From an uncultured Oscillospiraceae bacterium (lineage in GTDB: Bacteria; Bacillota; Clostridia; Oscillospirales; Acutalibacteraceae): a stretch of DNA of 64,000 bases. The notes beneath the pieces were generated by a model. The model did no database searches. It was not told the DNA's origin and worked only from the letters and a program-made list of their open reading frames with translations. The translations under genes were made by a program, and so were the position numbers. This document shows positions 9,656 to 18,272 of the stretch, one piece after another. Position 1 is the first letter of the stretch. Each line of letters opens with the position of its first letter. The DNA lies in NCBI GenBank assembly GCA_900547445.1, contig URGJ01000005.1:3424-67423 (forward strand), written 5' to 3'.

Positions 9656-10963
9656 CTACGCCATGACCTCTTTATACCAATTCACATATTTTTCAGACAT
9701 AATATCAATCGAAAACATATTACCTATTTCAATAATCTCTTCATATTTCCAATTTTTATCCAATGCTGTCTTTAATGTATCTGTAACTGATTCATTACTT
9801 CTATCTTTTACTTTTAACATTGCTTCTGGATAATATAAATCCTGTGTTGCATCTAAATCCTCAAAGGTAACGCATGGTACTCCATGCATATATCCCTCAA
9901 CAATAGGCAATCCAAACCCATCATTTAAACTCAAAAATAAATTTACATCACAGAATTTCCAAAAAATATCCATTCGATCATTAAATCCGCCTAAAATAAC
10001 ATTTTTATGTAATTGATATTCCACAATTTTTTTTCGGACTTCTCCATTATCTACTTCTCTTCCCCAAAGCACCAACAGGGTGTTTTCAAATACTTTTGTA
10101 TTTTTCAATATTTCTACTGCTTGCATTTGATTTTTGTTTTTGGTTATATTTCCCACGAAAAAGAGAATTTTCTTACCATTTTTTTTGCTATGCTGCAAAT
10201 AAGCATATGTATCACTCAACTTTGGATATAAATCATTCTGATTCAAACAATCGCTATAATATTCCTGAAACTTTTCTTGCGTTAAAGTGCCTTCTTCTCG
10301 AATAAACTTTGTATCATTTTCATCGTTTTTTTTCGTTCCATTCGTAATAACAGTGATATTATTTGCTTTTTTTCCTAAATAGTTTTCTTCTATTCTGGCT
10401 TTCATACCACTACTAATTACACTAATTGGTATATTGTTTTTTTCTGCTTTTATTAAAAAATCACGTTCTATCTGCTTTTCATATACCGGTGCAGAAACCG
10501 AATCATTCAAACCAATTAAACCATGTAAAGTAACTGTATACCTTACTTTCATTTCTTCACAAATTCTAATATAGCTTTCTGTAATAGTTCCTATACCATG
10601 TATATGAACTATATCCGGTTTTTCCATTTGAATTTGTTTTCTAACATATCCACCATCTACTTCATAAAAAACATGTCTGGCTCTATCTTTTACTGTAACA
10701 CCATTCGCAAAAAATGCTTTTATTCCTATTAACCAATCCTTTAATTTTGCATTAGAAAAGAACTGTCCCCATGTATGAGAAAGGATTTTAAAATTCTTTT
10801 CATTTTTTCCCTTTGTAATAACTCGTGTTAATAAAACAACATTTTCTAATTCGGCCACTGAACTTACTATATTTTGAACCATTATTCCAAATCCAGTCTT
10901 ATTTTTAGTAAATTCAATTATATTGTCATCATATATATACGGAGCAATAATCATTACTTTCAT
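9656..10963 (-). CDS. Glycosyltransferase family 4 (GT-B)
   Basis: 435 residues. The C-terminal half has the GT4 donor-site hallmarks: FFVGNITKNKNQ, VILGGFNDRM and DGFGLPIVEGYMHGVPCVTFE, the last carrying the conserved E-x7-E-like region. The N-terminal Rossmann domain begins MKVMIIAPYIY and includes DIVHIHGIGT. It should add one sugar to the lipid-linked repeat unit on the cytoplasmic face. Donor and acceptor are not predictable from sequence. Confidence 0.85.
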   Translation of the reverse strand: MKVMIIAPYIYDDNIIEFTKNKTGFGIMVQNIVSSVAELENVVLLTRVITKGKNEKNFKILSHTWGQFFSNAKLKDWLIGIKAFFANGVTVKDRARHVFYEVDGGYVRKQIQMEKPDIVHIHGIGTITESYIRICEEMKVRYTVTLHGLIGLNDSVSAPVYEKQIERDFLIKAEKNNIPISVISSGMKARIEENYLGKKANNITVITNGTKKNDENDTKFIREEGTLTQEKFQEYYSDCLNQNDLYPKLSDTYAYLQHSKKNGKKILFFVGNITKNKNQMQAVEILKNTKVFENTLLVLWGREVDNGEVRKKIVEYQLHKNVILGGFNDRMDIFWKFCDVNLFLSLNDGFGLPIVEGYMHGVPCVTFEDLDATQDLYYPEAMLKVKDRSNESVTDTLKTALDKNWKYEEIIEIGNMFSIDIMSEKYVNWYKEVMA

Positions 10964-10975
10964 TTATATCATCAC

Positions 10976-11473
10976 CTAAAAAAATTTGTTTTCTGATTTT
11001 AATTCATAATAATGTTGTTCGTTTCTCATTTTAAATACTTTCGCCGGATGTCCTCCTGCAATTGAACATGATGGAATATCCGATACAACAACGCTTCCAG
11101 CTTGAATAATAGCCCCTTCACCAATTTTAACCCCTTGTAAAATTGTAACATTTTGCCCAAGCCAAACATTGTCTTCTATCACGACATCACCGTCTATAGT
11201 CGTTTCGTCATAAGGAATAGATTTTCCCTCATAGTTATGATTAGAGGTTAATATCAATATTCCTCCTCCTGAATGAAAATTATTTCCAATAGTAACATTT
11301 CCATTTCCTGTAACTTTCATCCCATTAAAATGACAATTATCTCCGATATAAGTCTTAGATGTAAATTTACTCCAATGGTTTATATGTAATCCCTTTCCAT
11401 ATTGCTTGGCTGTTTTTTTACATAGATTTGTATAAAAACCTGTTCGTATTTTTTTTATAATTTTTCCTATCAT
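10976..11473 (-). CDS. Left-handed beta-helix acetyltransferase (CatB/maltose O-acetyltransferase-like)
   Basis: 165 residues made almost entirely of hexapeptide repeats (for example IGDNCHFNG, VTIGNNFHSG, VVIEDNVWLGQNVTILQGVKIGEGAIIQAGSVV), with catalytic-His context LTSNHNYEG near residue 76 and the family ending AGGHPAKVFKMR. Such enzymes O-acetylate sugars with acetyl-CoA. Its start overlaps the next upstream gene by 4 bp. It probably decorates the glycan; the target is unknown. Confidence 0.8.
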   Translation of the reverse strand: MIGKIIKKIRTGFYTNLCKKTAKQYGKGLHINHWSKFTSKTYIGDNCHFNGMKVTGNGNVTIGNNFHSGGGILILTSNHNYEGKSIPYDETTIDGDVVIEDNVWLGQNVTILQGVKIGEGAIIQAGSVVVSDIPSCSIAGGHPAKVFKMRNEQHYYELKSENKFF

Positions 11474-12627
11474 ACGCTTTTCTCCAATACTTCTGATAAA
11501 AGTCTATGTTCCTTATAAAGACAAACATATCCCAATTCTTTCAATTTATTAAAATTTTCAGGATTACTCATATTATCTATTATTATTGGAATTGAATTGC
11601 ATAATGCCTGATTCAATACCGTTGAATAAAGCGAAATTGCGGCACCAGATTGTAATAAAGATTGCTCTATCGAAATTTGGGTTGTATCCTCTACATCTGC
11701 AAAAGTAAATATCTTTTTAACAATATCCATATTAGAATATCTCGGATGTGGACGTATTGAAATTTTATTTCCACTCTTATATAACTGTTCCAATATTTTT
11801 GATATTTCCTTTAATACCTCTTCCGATTCTGCACCTAAATAATATGTATAATCATATTTCTGTGTTCTGATCAGCTCTCCATCGAATTTCAAAGAAGCCG
11901 GAACTTCAACAACAAACTGATTTTTATCTGCCTTCATAGAAGCTAATATTTTTCCATAGTATTCATCCCAAATATAGCATTCATCAAATTTAAAGAACGA
12001 ATCTCTCATATAGTACATTTTTTCTCCATGCATGACATCTATATGCTTGATATTTCTTTGTTTACAGTAAGCTGTCAGTACTGAAGACGTAAAAGAGTAT
12101 TCCGCACAAACCGCTATTGCTTCAGGTGAATATTCTTCAATGGCAAAACTATATCTTCCAATTTTAATCAAACATTTTAAAATAAACTGCCAAGAAAATG
12201 GATATCTACATATTATTCCTTTTATAAACTTTTTATCTTTTGCAGTTAATAAAGTTCCTTCTACCGGATTACTTTCAATTGCTTTATACCTTTTTTTCAA
12301 AGACTTTGGCAAAATGTTTTCCGGTTTACCATCTCTAAAAAATACCAAGTTTTTATGCTCTAGCCGATTCACCTGAACCTTTTTTCCATATTTGAACCAA
12401 TAGAGAATCACCACTGGAAATGAAACCAGATTTAACAAAAAAGTGATTCCTTTTCCATTAAACTGCATCTGACACTTATACTGAAAATACGATCTTTCAA
12501 TCTCATCTCGTGGATTTCCTAATTTAGCAATGTATTTTTTTTGTTTACTGACATCATATGAGAATAATGCGTCTTGCCTTCTTTCCAAAAGAACAGCCAT
12601 TTTACGCAGCATATCATTCATACCCAT
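11470..12627 (-). CDS. Putative GT-B glycosyltransferase, candidate sialyltransferase
   Basis: 385 residues of a family I cannot assign firmly. The C-terminal half carries SIRPHPRYSN (about residue 285), then IEQSLLQSGAAISLYSTVLNQAL and NSIPIIIDN. An HP motif followed by a Ser/Thr-rich loop and a small hydrophobic/Pro stretch is the arrangement seen in GT-B bacterial sialyltransferases and polysialyltransferases (families GT38, GT52, GT80) and also in CDP-glycerol/Kdo-type transferases. The N-terminal half has HGEKMYYMRDSFF. The locus makes CMP-sialic acid and contains no other obvious sialyltransferase, so this is the best candidate. That step is inference. Confidence 0.5.
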   Translation of the reverse strand: MGMNDMLRKMAVLLERRQDALFSYDVSKQKKYIAKLGNPRDEIERSYFQYKCQMQFNGKGITFLLNLVSFPVVILYWFKYGKKVQVNRLEHKNLVFFRDGKPENILPKSLKKRYKAIESNPVEGTLLTAKDKKFIKGIICRYPFSWQFILKCLIKIGRYSFAIEEYSPEAIAVCAEYSFTSSVLTAYCKQRNIKHIDVMHGEKMYYMRDSFFKFDECYIWDEYYGKILASMKADKNQFVVEVPASLKFDGELIRTQKYDYTYYLGAESEEVLKEISKILEQLYKSGNKISIRPHPRYSNMDIVKKIFTFADVEDTTQISIEQSLLQSGAAISLYSTVLNQALCNSIPIIIDNMSNPENFNKLKELGYVCLYKEHRLLSEVLEKSV

Positions 12628-12629
12628 AA

Positions 12630-13394
12630 TTAACTCACCTTTTTAACGTACCGCACCTTTTTCCAGCATCCATAAATTAAATTTTGTAAAGTCAAAAATA
12701 ACGATGCAATACTATTCTTATTATCTGCTTCCTTGAATAACTTATAGTGCCATTTTACTAATTTTAAATAGCCATGATTAGATATTGATCCTGACCGTTT
12801 TCTATACTGTGCCAGCACTTTATCATAATGATAACAGTTTGCCTTTTTGATTACTTTCAGCCACATGGCATAATCGTTATTCTTTTTAATATCTGCAATC
12901 TGTATTTTGCCAATCTTCTCCGCATCATACATTACGGTCAAACACCCCGGCCAACAATAACGATACATTCCCATTTTCGTAATCTTCTTAGGTCCGGTTA
13001 CTTTCACTCCATTCGTCACATCATTTTCATCAATTTCTTCATAACTAGTATATGAAAAAGAGTATTTATTTTTTTTCATATACTTTATTTGTTCTTCCAG
13101 CTTGGTCGGATACCATAAATCATCACTGTCCAAAAATGCAATCCACTTACCCTTTGCATTTTTTAATGCTTTATTTCTTGATACGGCAGCACCAGAATTT
13201 TTTTTGTTTTTTAAATAAATAATTCGGTCATCATCATACTTCGATACAATCTCATCTGTATTATCAGTTGAACAATCATCAACTATCAACAGTTCCCAAT
13301 TTTTGTATGTTTGCTCTAATACAGATTCTATTGTCTTACTAATAAATTTCGCAGTATTATATGAGGGCATTATTATTGAAACTAACTCGTTCAT
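12630..13394 (-). CDS. Glycosyltransferase family 2 (GT-A)
   Basis: 254 residues with the GT2 opening VSIIMPSYNTAKFISKTIESV, LLIVDDCSTDNT around residue 36, and the metal-binding FLDSDDLW near residue 90 (DxD). These are the hallmarks of inverting nucleotide-sugar transferases. It directly follows the phosphoglycosyltransferase gene (1-bp overlap), so it may add the second sugar of the repeat unit. The specific donor is unknown. Confidence 0.88.
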   Translation of the reverse strand: MNELVSIIMPSYNTAKFISKTIESVLEQTYKNWELLIVDDCSTDNTDEIVSKYDDDRIIYLKNKKNSGAAVSRNKALKNAKGKWIAFLDSDDLWYPTKLEEQIKYMKKNKYSFSYTSYEEIDENDVTNGVKVTGPKKITKMGMYRYCWPGCLTVMYDAEKIGKIQIADIKKNNDYAMWLKVIKKANCYHYDKVLAQYRKRSGSISNHGYLKLVKWHYKLFKEADNKNSIASLFLTLQNLIYGCWKKVRYVKKVS

Positions 13395-14140
13395 TACTTC
13401 AATCCTTTTAGTAGTTCTTTTGCTTCGTTCTGTTTTTTATCGTATTCTTCTTTACTTATCTGTTTTGTTTGGAGAAGATAATCCCCATAATCTGCAGCAG
13501 TTACACTACCTTCTTCTGTAATTCCCTCCTGCTTAATAAATGCTTTTTCAACAGTTTTAAAAAGAATTTTTAAATCACGCCCAAAAGAAACATGTTCTAT
13601 ATACTCCAAGTCATACTGCAATTTTCTATCCCATGAAATTGCATTTCTGCCACTTACCTGTGCAAGCCCAGACAATCCAGGTTTTGCAGTATGACGCATT
13701 CTTTGTTCTTCTGACATAAACACCATATCTCGAACTAACTGCGGACGTGGCCCTATCAGTGTCATCGTGCCATTTAAAATGCAAAATGCTTCTGGCAGTT
13801 CATCCAAAGAGGTAGATCTAAGCCATGCACCAAATTTTGTCAGACGCACTTCATCGGGCAGCAAGTTTCCCTCTGCATCTTTCTTGTCTGTCATAGTCCG
13901 AAATTTATACATTTTAAAAATTCGTTCTTTTCCCGTTTTCGGATCAATCAGTCCAGGTCTATATTGAGTAAACAACACTGGACTTCCCAGTTTGATTCGA
14001 ACCAGCAGAGCGATGATTGCATACAGCCAACAGAATACAATAATTGCCAATCCAGAGCAAAAAATATCAATCGCTCTTTTTATGTATCTTTCGTAAAATC
14101 CCATTTTACGGTACAATTTATGATTTTTTTCTTTCTTCAT
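13394..14140 (-). CDS. pglC: PglC-like undecaprenyl-phosphate phosphoglycosyltransferase (intact copy)
   Basis: 248 residues of the bacterial sugar transferase family. A single hydrophobic membrane segment (about 27-48) is followed by KFRTM (79-83), STSLDELPE with the Asp-Glu catalytic dyad (113-114) and IGPRPQL (129-135). This short monotopic form transfers a phosphosugar, such as phospho-diacetylbacillosamine, to undecaprenyl phosphate and so starts glycan assembly. It is preceded by AGGAGAG. It follows pglE in the operon, as expected for this pathway. The first 124 residues are repeated in the chimeric copy upstream; this copy keeps the whole catalytic domain and should be the working one. 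Confidence 0.88.
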   Translation of the reverse strand: MKKEKNHKLYRKMGFYERYIKRAIDIFCSGLAIIVFCWLYAIIALLVRIKLGSPVLFTQYRPGLIDPKTGKERIFKMYKFRTMTDKKDAEGNLLPDEVRLTKFGAWLRSTSLDELPEAFCILNGTMTLIGPRPQLVRDMVFMSEEQRMRHTAKPGLSGLAQVSGRNAISWDRKLQYDLEYIEHVSFGRDLKILFKTVEKAFIKQEGITEEGSVTAADYGDYLLQTKQISKEEYDKKQNEAKELLKGLK

Positions 14141-14162
14141 AAATCTCTCCTAAAACACTTCC

Positions 14163-15446
14163 TTATTCAAAGCAAGCCTTTATTACTTCAATAATTCTAT
14201 CCTGCTGCTCTGCTGTCATTTTATTGTCACTTGGCAGACATAATCCTCTTGTGAAAATATCCATACCTACATCAGCTACTCCGCCTGCAATATACGCATT
14301 TGATCTGGCACGTCCGTTTCCATCTCTGACAACAAATGGATTCAAACGATAAATCGGCTGCATATGCATTGGTTTCCAAATTGGACGCCCCTCAGCATTA
14401 ATAGATGCAATCGCTTCCAGAATCTCTGTCGGGCAAGACTTTCCTGTTTCTTTTACATAGCACACATCCTGCTCGCCACGAACCTGTTTGCACATGGCTT
14501 CCTTATTAATAATCAGACAAGACAGCCAATAGTTTGGTTCAGAGTTTTCCAGATCCATTGGATTCATAGATACCGGCAGTCCTTTTAAGCCCTCTTTATA
14601 TCTCTCATAAATTGCTTTCTTCTGTGCAATATGTTCTTTCAGGTAAGGGAACTGTCCACGAACAACACCAGCAACCACATTACTCATACGATAGTTGTAT
14701 CCCAGTTCTTCATGCTGATACCATGCAGCATTTTCCCTCGCCTGAGTAGACCATTTACGAACCTTATTTGCTGCTTCTTCATCATCTGTCAGGAAGCATC
14801 CACCAGCACTGCCGGTAATGATCTTATTTCCATTAAAAGAAATAGTGTTATATTTTCCAAATGTACCTGTCTGCACGCCTTTATATGTAGCTCCCATAGA
14901 TTCTGCTGCATCTTCTACTAAAATGGCACCATGCTTTTTAATGATTGCATTTAACTCATCTACTTTACCAGGTGTACCATACAAATGTGCAACCACAACT
15001 ACTTTTGTATCTGGATAAATTTCAAATGCTTTTTCTAACGCAACCGGATCCATATTCCAAGTATCATACTCTGTATCAATAAATACAGGTTCTCCGCCTT
15101 CGTAGACTACCGGATTTACAGTTGCATCAAATGTCATATCAGAACAAAATACTTTTTTCCCTTCTAATGCACCATGTCCAACTTTCGGCATTCCATATGC
15201 TTCAATACCAGCCAATTTCATTGCAAGATGAAGTGACGCTGTTCCTGCTGATAATGCAACTGCGTATTTGCAGCCGATATATTCACATGCCATTCTTTCT
15301 ACTTCATTGATATTCTTACCAACTGTGGACATCCAGTTTGTTTCATACGCTTCTTTCACATATTCAATTTCCAGACCATGCATGGTTGGGCTGCTCAACC
15401 ATACTTTAGACTCAAATTTTTCAAATTTATTATTTTCTTTAAACAT
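14163..15446 (-). CDS. pglE: DegT/DnrJ/EryC1-family PLP aminotransferase, PglE-like (copy 1)
   Basis: 427 residues of the sugar aminotransferase family. The PLP lysine is expected at K208 in SFNGNKIITGSAGG, with HLYGTPGKVDE and VEDAAESMGATYKG before it. With the dehydratase upstream it should aminate UDP-4-keto-6-deoxy-GlcNAc at C4. It is longer than a typical PglE because of an insertion around residues 325-350 (with CKQVRGEQDVCYVKE) that I do not recognise. It lies 22 bp before pglC. An identical second copy is at 18715-19998. Confidence 0.88.
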   Translation of the reverse strand: MFKENNKFEKFESKVWLSSPTMHGLEIEYVKEAYETNWMSTVGKNINEVERMACEYIGCKYAVALSAGTASLHLAMKLAGIEAYGMPKVGHGALEGKKVFCSDMTFDATVNPVVYEGGEPVFIDTEYDTWNMDPVALEKAFEIYPDTKVVVVAHLYGTPGKVDELNAIIKKHGAILVEDAAESMGATYKGVQTGTFGKYNTISFNGNKIITGSAGGCFLTDDEEAANKVRKWSTQARENAAWYQHEELGYNYRMSNVVAGVVRGQFPYLKEHIAQKKAIYERYKEGLKGLPVSMNPMDLENSEPNYWLSCLIINKEAMCKQVRGEQDVCYVKETGKSCPTEILEAIASINAEGRPIWKPMHMQPIYRLNPFVVRDGNGRARSNAYIAGGVADVGMDIFTRGLCLPSDNKMTAEQQDRIIEVIKACFE

Positions 15447-15501
15447 AACTTTCTACCTCTTTTCGCCTAATCTCATTTTTTCAGAATGTATTAACTTGTT
15501 A

Positions 15502-17445
15502 TTAAGCAATCTCATTATTTACGTCTTCCGGTCTTTTAAATGTTGGAACAACACTTCGGAGAGCTTCTTTTGCAATCAGATCATCACCTGTATCACATGC
15601 ATCTCTAAGTACATTAATCTTTTTATAGATTTCTTCTTTACTCAGTGCATTATCTCTTTCAATGAAAATCATACTGTTGTCTGTTTTATCGAGTTCTTCT
15701 GTCTTAACTAACAGTTCCTCATACAACTTTTCTCCTGGCCTTAATCCAGTTTCAACAATTTCAATTCCCTGGACACCAGATAAACGGATCATATTCTCTG
15801 CCAGATCCATAATCTTAACCGGTTGTCCCATATCCAGAACAAATAATTCTCCATTATTCGCAATCGCCCCACTCTGAAGAACAAGCTGTGAAGCCTCTGG
15901 AATTGTCATAAAGTATCTGATAATCCTCTTATCTGTAACAGTAACCGGACCCCCATTTGCGATCTGACGCTTAAACAACGGAATAACTGATCCGGCACTG
16001 CCAAGTACATTTCCAAAACGTGTTGCACTGTATTTTACTTTTCCGTGTGTACTTGCACTCTGGACAATCATCTCGCACATTCTCTTAGTTGCGCCCATAA
16101 CATTTGTAGGATTAACTGCTTTATCCGTTGATACCATCATAAAGCGTTCTGCACCATACTCCTCACAAAGCTCTACCAGATTCTGTGTACCAAATACATT
16201 GTTGTAAATAGCTTCTACACAGTTATGCTCCATCAAAGGAACATGCTTATGAGCGGCTGCATTGATGATGATCTGCGGATGATATTTTTCAAATACTTTT
16301 TCCAGTGCTTTTCTATGCGTAATAGAGCAAATTTCAATCTGTAAATCCAGTTTATTTCCATAGGCAATCTTCAATTCCTGCTGAACATCATATGCACCAT
16401 TCTCATAAATATCTAAGATAATGATTTTCTTCGGATTCATCTTTGCCAACTGTCTGCAAAGCTCTGATCCAATGGAACCACCACCGCCAGTGATAAGTAC
16501 TATCTTGTCTTTGTAGTAAGCATTTGTTCTTTCATCAGAAACCACTAATGGCTTTCTAAACAGAAGTTCTTCAATATCAAATTCTCTAAGATGCCTCTTT
16601 CCACCTGCAGTGTACATGGTTGGATAATCGTAAACCTTTAACTTATATCCTGCGTTTTTGTAATATTCATAAAGAGCTTTCTTCTTTTCGGCATCCATAG
16701 ATGGAATAGCAAAAATAATCTCCTGCACTTCAAACTCTCCTAACTTCTGAAGTGTTGCCTCATCTTCTGACCAAACTGGAATGTCATGAATTTCACGCCC
16801 AACTTTCTCTTTGTTTACATCAATAAATCCCCTTGGAATATAAGCTGCTTCTGAGTTATTCAAAAGTTCCTCCGCTAAACTGACTCCTACTCGACCAGCG
16901 CCAATAATTGCAACTTTGATTTTCTGAACTTCTTTTTCATTTCCTGCCTCTATACCAGAAAACATATGTAATAATGTAGAAAGAATTTTTCCTCTTGTTG
17001 TTTCCTGATTTCCGCACTTATATGCGTAGCGATACATCATACGAAGTGCTAAAGCCCCTAAGAGATTGAGGCAGACAAGCGAAAGCATTCTGGCAAATGT
17101 AATTTTTTGAACTGGAAGTAATAACTCCAGACACAGATAGGCAACAAAAGCAATAGAATCGGTAAACAGCAGCCGGATATAACATTGTATCCCACCATAT
17201 CTCCATACCTGCCCATATATTTTACCAATAAGACGTGCTACAAAAATACACAGTACAGAGAGGCATACTTGTTGAAGTATTCCTGTAGTTGATAACTTAT
17301 CCATCCCTCCGTACAGCACCAACAGTATTACTGCTACTACTGCATACACAATCAAATCATACCCGACCAGCATCCATCTGATATTTGGCGTACTGTTCTG
17401 CTTTGTACGATTCATGTTCATATTATTCTCATTCGCTCTATTCAT
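15502..17445 (-). CDS. pglF: Membrane-bound UDP-GlcNAc 4,6-dehydratase, PglF/WbpM/CapD type (copy 1)
   Basis: 647 residues: four N-terminal membrane helices (about residues 25-140), a first Rossmann domain with GAGRVG (182-187) and a second with TGGGGSIG (319-326). The second contains VSTDKAVNPTNVMGATK, whose Thr-Asp-Lys matches the PglF-type active site, and ATRFGNVLGSAGSV. It converts UDP-GlcNAc to the 4-keto-6-deoxy sugar at the inner face of the membrane. The ATG at 17443-17445 is preceded by a nine-G tract instead of a normal Shine-Dalgarno sequence. An identical copy is at 20054-21997. Confidence 0.92.
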   Translation of the reverse strand: MNRANENNMNMNRTKQNSTPNIRWMLVGYDLIVYAVVAVILLVLYGGMDKLSTTGILQQVCLSVLCIFVARLIGKIYGQVWRYGGIQCYIRLLFTDSIAFVAYLCLELLLPVQKITFARMLSLVCLNLLGALALRMMYRYAYKCGNQETTRGKILSTLLHMFSGIEAGNEKEVQKIKVAIIGAGRVGVSLAEELLNNSEAAYIPRGFIDVNKEKVGREIHDIPVWSEDEATLQKLGEFEVQEIIFAIPSMDAEKKKALYEYYKNAGYKLKVYDYPTMYTAGGKRHLREFDIEELLFRKPLVVSDERTNAYYKDKIVLITGGGGSIGSELCRQLAKMNPKKIIILDIYENGAYDVQQELKIAYGNKLDLQIEICSITHRKALEKVFEKYHPQIIINAAAHKHVPLMEHNCVEAIYNNVFGTQNLVELCEEYGAERFMMVSTDKAVNPTNVMGATKRMCEMIVQSASTHGKVKYSATRFGNVLGSAGSVIPLFKRQIANGGPVTVTDKRIIRYFMTIPEASQLVLQSGAIANNGELFVLDMGQPVKIMDLAENMIRLSGVQGIEIVETGLRPGEKLYEELLVKTEELDKTDNSMIFIERDNALSKEEIYKKINVLRDACDTGDDLIAKEALRSVVPTFKRPEDVNNEIA

Positions 17446-17451
17446 TGTTTA

Positions 17452-17460
17452 CCCCCCCCC
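17452..17460 (-). promoter_or_regulatory. G9 tract in the ribosome-binding region of pglF (copy 1)
   Basis: Nine G on the coding strand end six bases before the ATG of pglF, where a Shine-Dalgarno sequence belongs. A 14-codon upstream frame (ATG at 17479-17481, right after GAAAGG) runs through the tract and stops four bases into pglF. An upstream CCCACCC could pair with the G run. Changes in tract length would alter ribosome binding or the coupling of the upstream frame. Confidence 0.5.
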
Positions 17461-17512
17461 ACGAAAATTGGGTGGGTTTCATCCTTTCATAATTCTTTTT
17501 CAATTTTGTGGT

Positions 17513-18022
17513 TTACTTCTTTTCAAGTGGTGTAAACAAAACAGTTCCCTGTTCTGTTTTAGTTCCCATTTCAAGTACACTTGTTGATTTCACAATCGTT
17601 CCAGATTTTAATGTACAGCTATCTCCAATAAAGCTATATGGCTCCACTACTGTATTAGCACCTATAACTGTTGCCTGACCGATAATGCTTCCACAACCAA
17701 CAACTGCTCTCGGCTCAACAATGCAACCAGGCATTAAGTTAGCTGATGGAGAAATTGTAGAATCCATATGGAATAAAACCGGAATATTATAAAGTGCTTC
17801 TAATTTCTTATTCCATTCAAGTCTTTTTGCACCATCATCACATGCAGCTATTGCACAGTTATATTCGGGATAAAAAGTTTCTGCTTCTTCCAGTTTTCCA
17901 ATAGCACCTTCTCTGTCGTTATCTACAAAGGAGATTTCTTCAAAGCAACCCATTGACTCTGCTATCTCTTTCACATAATCTCCATATCTTTTAGAGGCTA
18001 CAATTAATAATTTTCTTCCCAT
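17513..18022 (-). CDS. pglD: PglD-like UDP-4-amino-sugar N-acetyltransferase (copy 1)
   Basis: 169 residues: an N-terminal PglD-type domain (KLLIVASKRYGDYVKEIAES) and a left-handed beta-helix from about residue 85 (AVVGCGSIIGQATVIGANTVVEP). It should acetylate UDP-4-amino-4,6-dideoxy-GlcNAc to UDP-diacetylbacillosamine. A longer frame begins at 18040, but GAGGAG lies inside that extension nine bases before the ATG at 18020-18022, so I choose the internal start. It is the first gene of the module after the leader. An identical copy is at 22065-22574. Confidence 0.82.
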   Translation of the reverse strand: MGRKLLIVASKRYGDYVKEIAESMGCFEEISFVDNDREGAIGKLEEAETFYPEYNCAIAACDDGAKRLEWNKKLEALYNIPVLFHMDSTISPSANLMPGCIVEPRAVVGCGSIIGQATVIGANTVVEPYSFIGDSCTLKSGTIVKSTSVLEMGTKTEQGTVLFTPLEKK

Positions 18023-18080
18023 TTTCAACACACTCCTCATAATTATTTATTTTTATTAGGTAAGCTCTTCAACACGACGA

Positions 18081-18124
18081 CTAGCCTGTGAATGTTCTTA
18101 TTAAAAAGATCATTCGCAGGCTAG
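18081..18124 (-). promoter_or_regulatory. Leader hairpin upstream of pglD (copy 1)
   Basis: An imperfect inverted repeat with arms of 17 bases (CTAGCCTGCGAATGATC and GAACATTCACAGGCTAG on the coding strand, two mismatched pairs) separated by a short A/T-rich loop. It lies about 60 bp upstream of the pglD start, with no T-run behind it, so it is not a simple terminator. An attenuator, an antitermination target or an RNA-stabilising element are all possible. Confidence 0.5.
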
Positions 18125-18202
18125 GTCAAACCTCCTTATCATAATTTTTCAGCTTATAGTGTGGGTCAAAATAAGCATCCAAGAAACCATTCACTTTTCG
18201 CA

Positions 18203-18272
18203 GTTTCGCAACTTACTCGACACAACCATACAGAAAAATTATCATAACAAAATTCGACTAAGCCAGCGAAAC
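18203..18272. promoter_or_regulatory. Inverted-repeat element in operon leader (copy 1)
   Basis: On the coding strand GTTTCGCTGGCTTAGTCGA is followed, after 33 bases, by TCGAGTAAGTTGCGAAAC. The arms match as GTTTCGC-n-CTTA-n-TCGA. The 33-bp centre holds TATGATAAT, a possible -10 box. The layout suits a protein-binding dyad or a recombinase core site; no recombinase gene is nearby. Confidence 0.4.

Noticed and set aside
11470..12627. Firm sialyltransferase annotation
   Set aside because: Motif evidence is suggestive but shared with other GT-B families, so it is listed only as a candidate.
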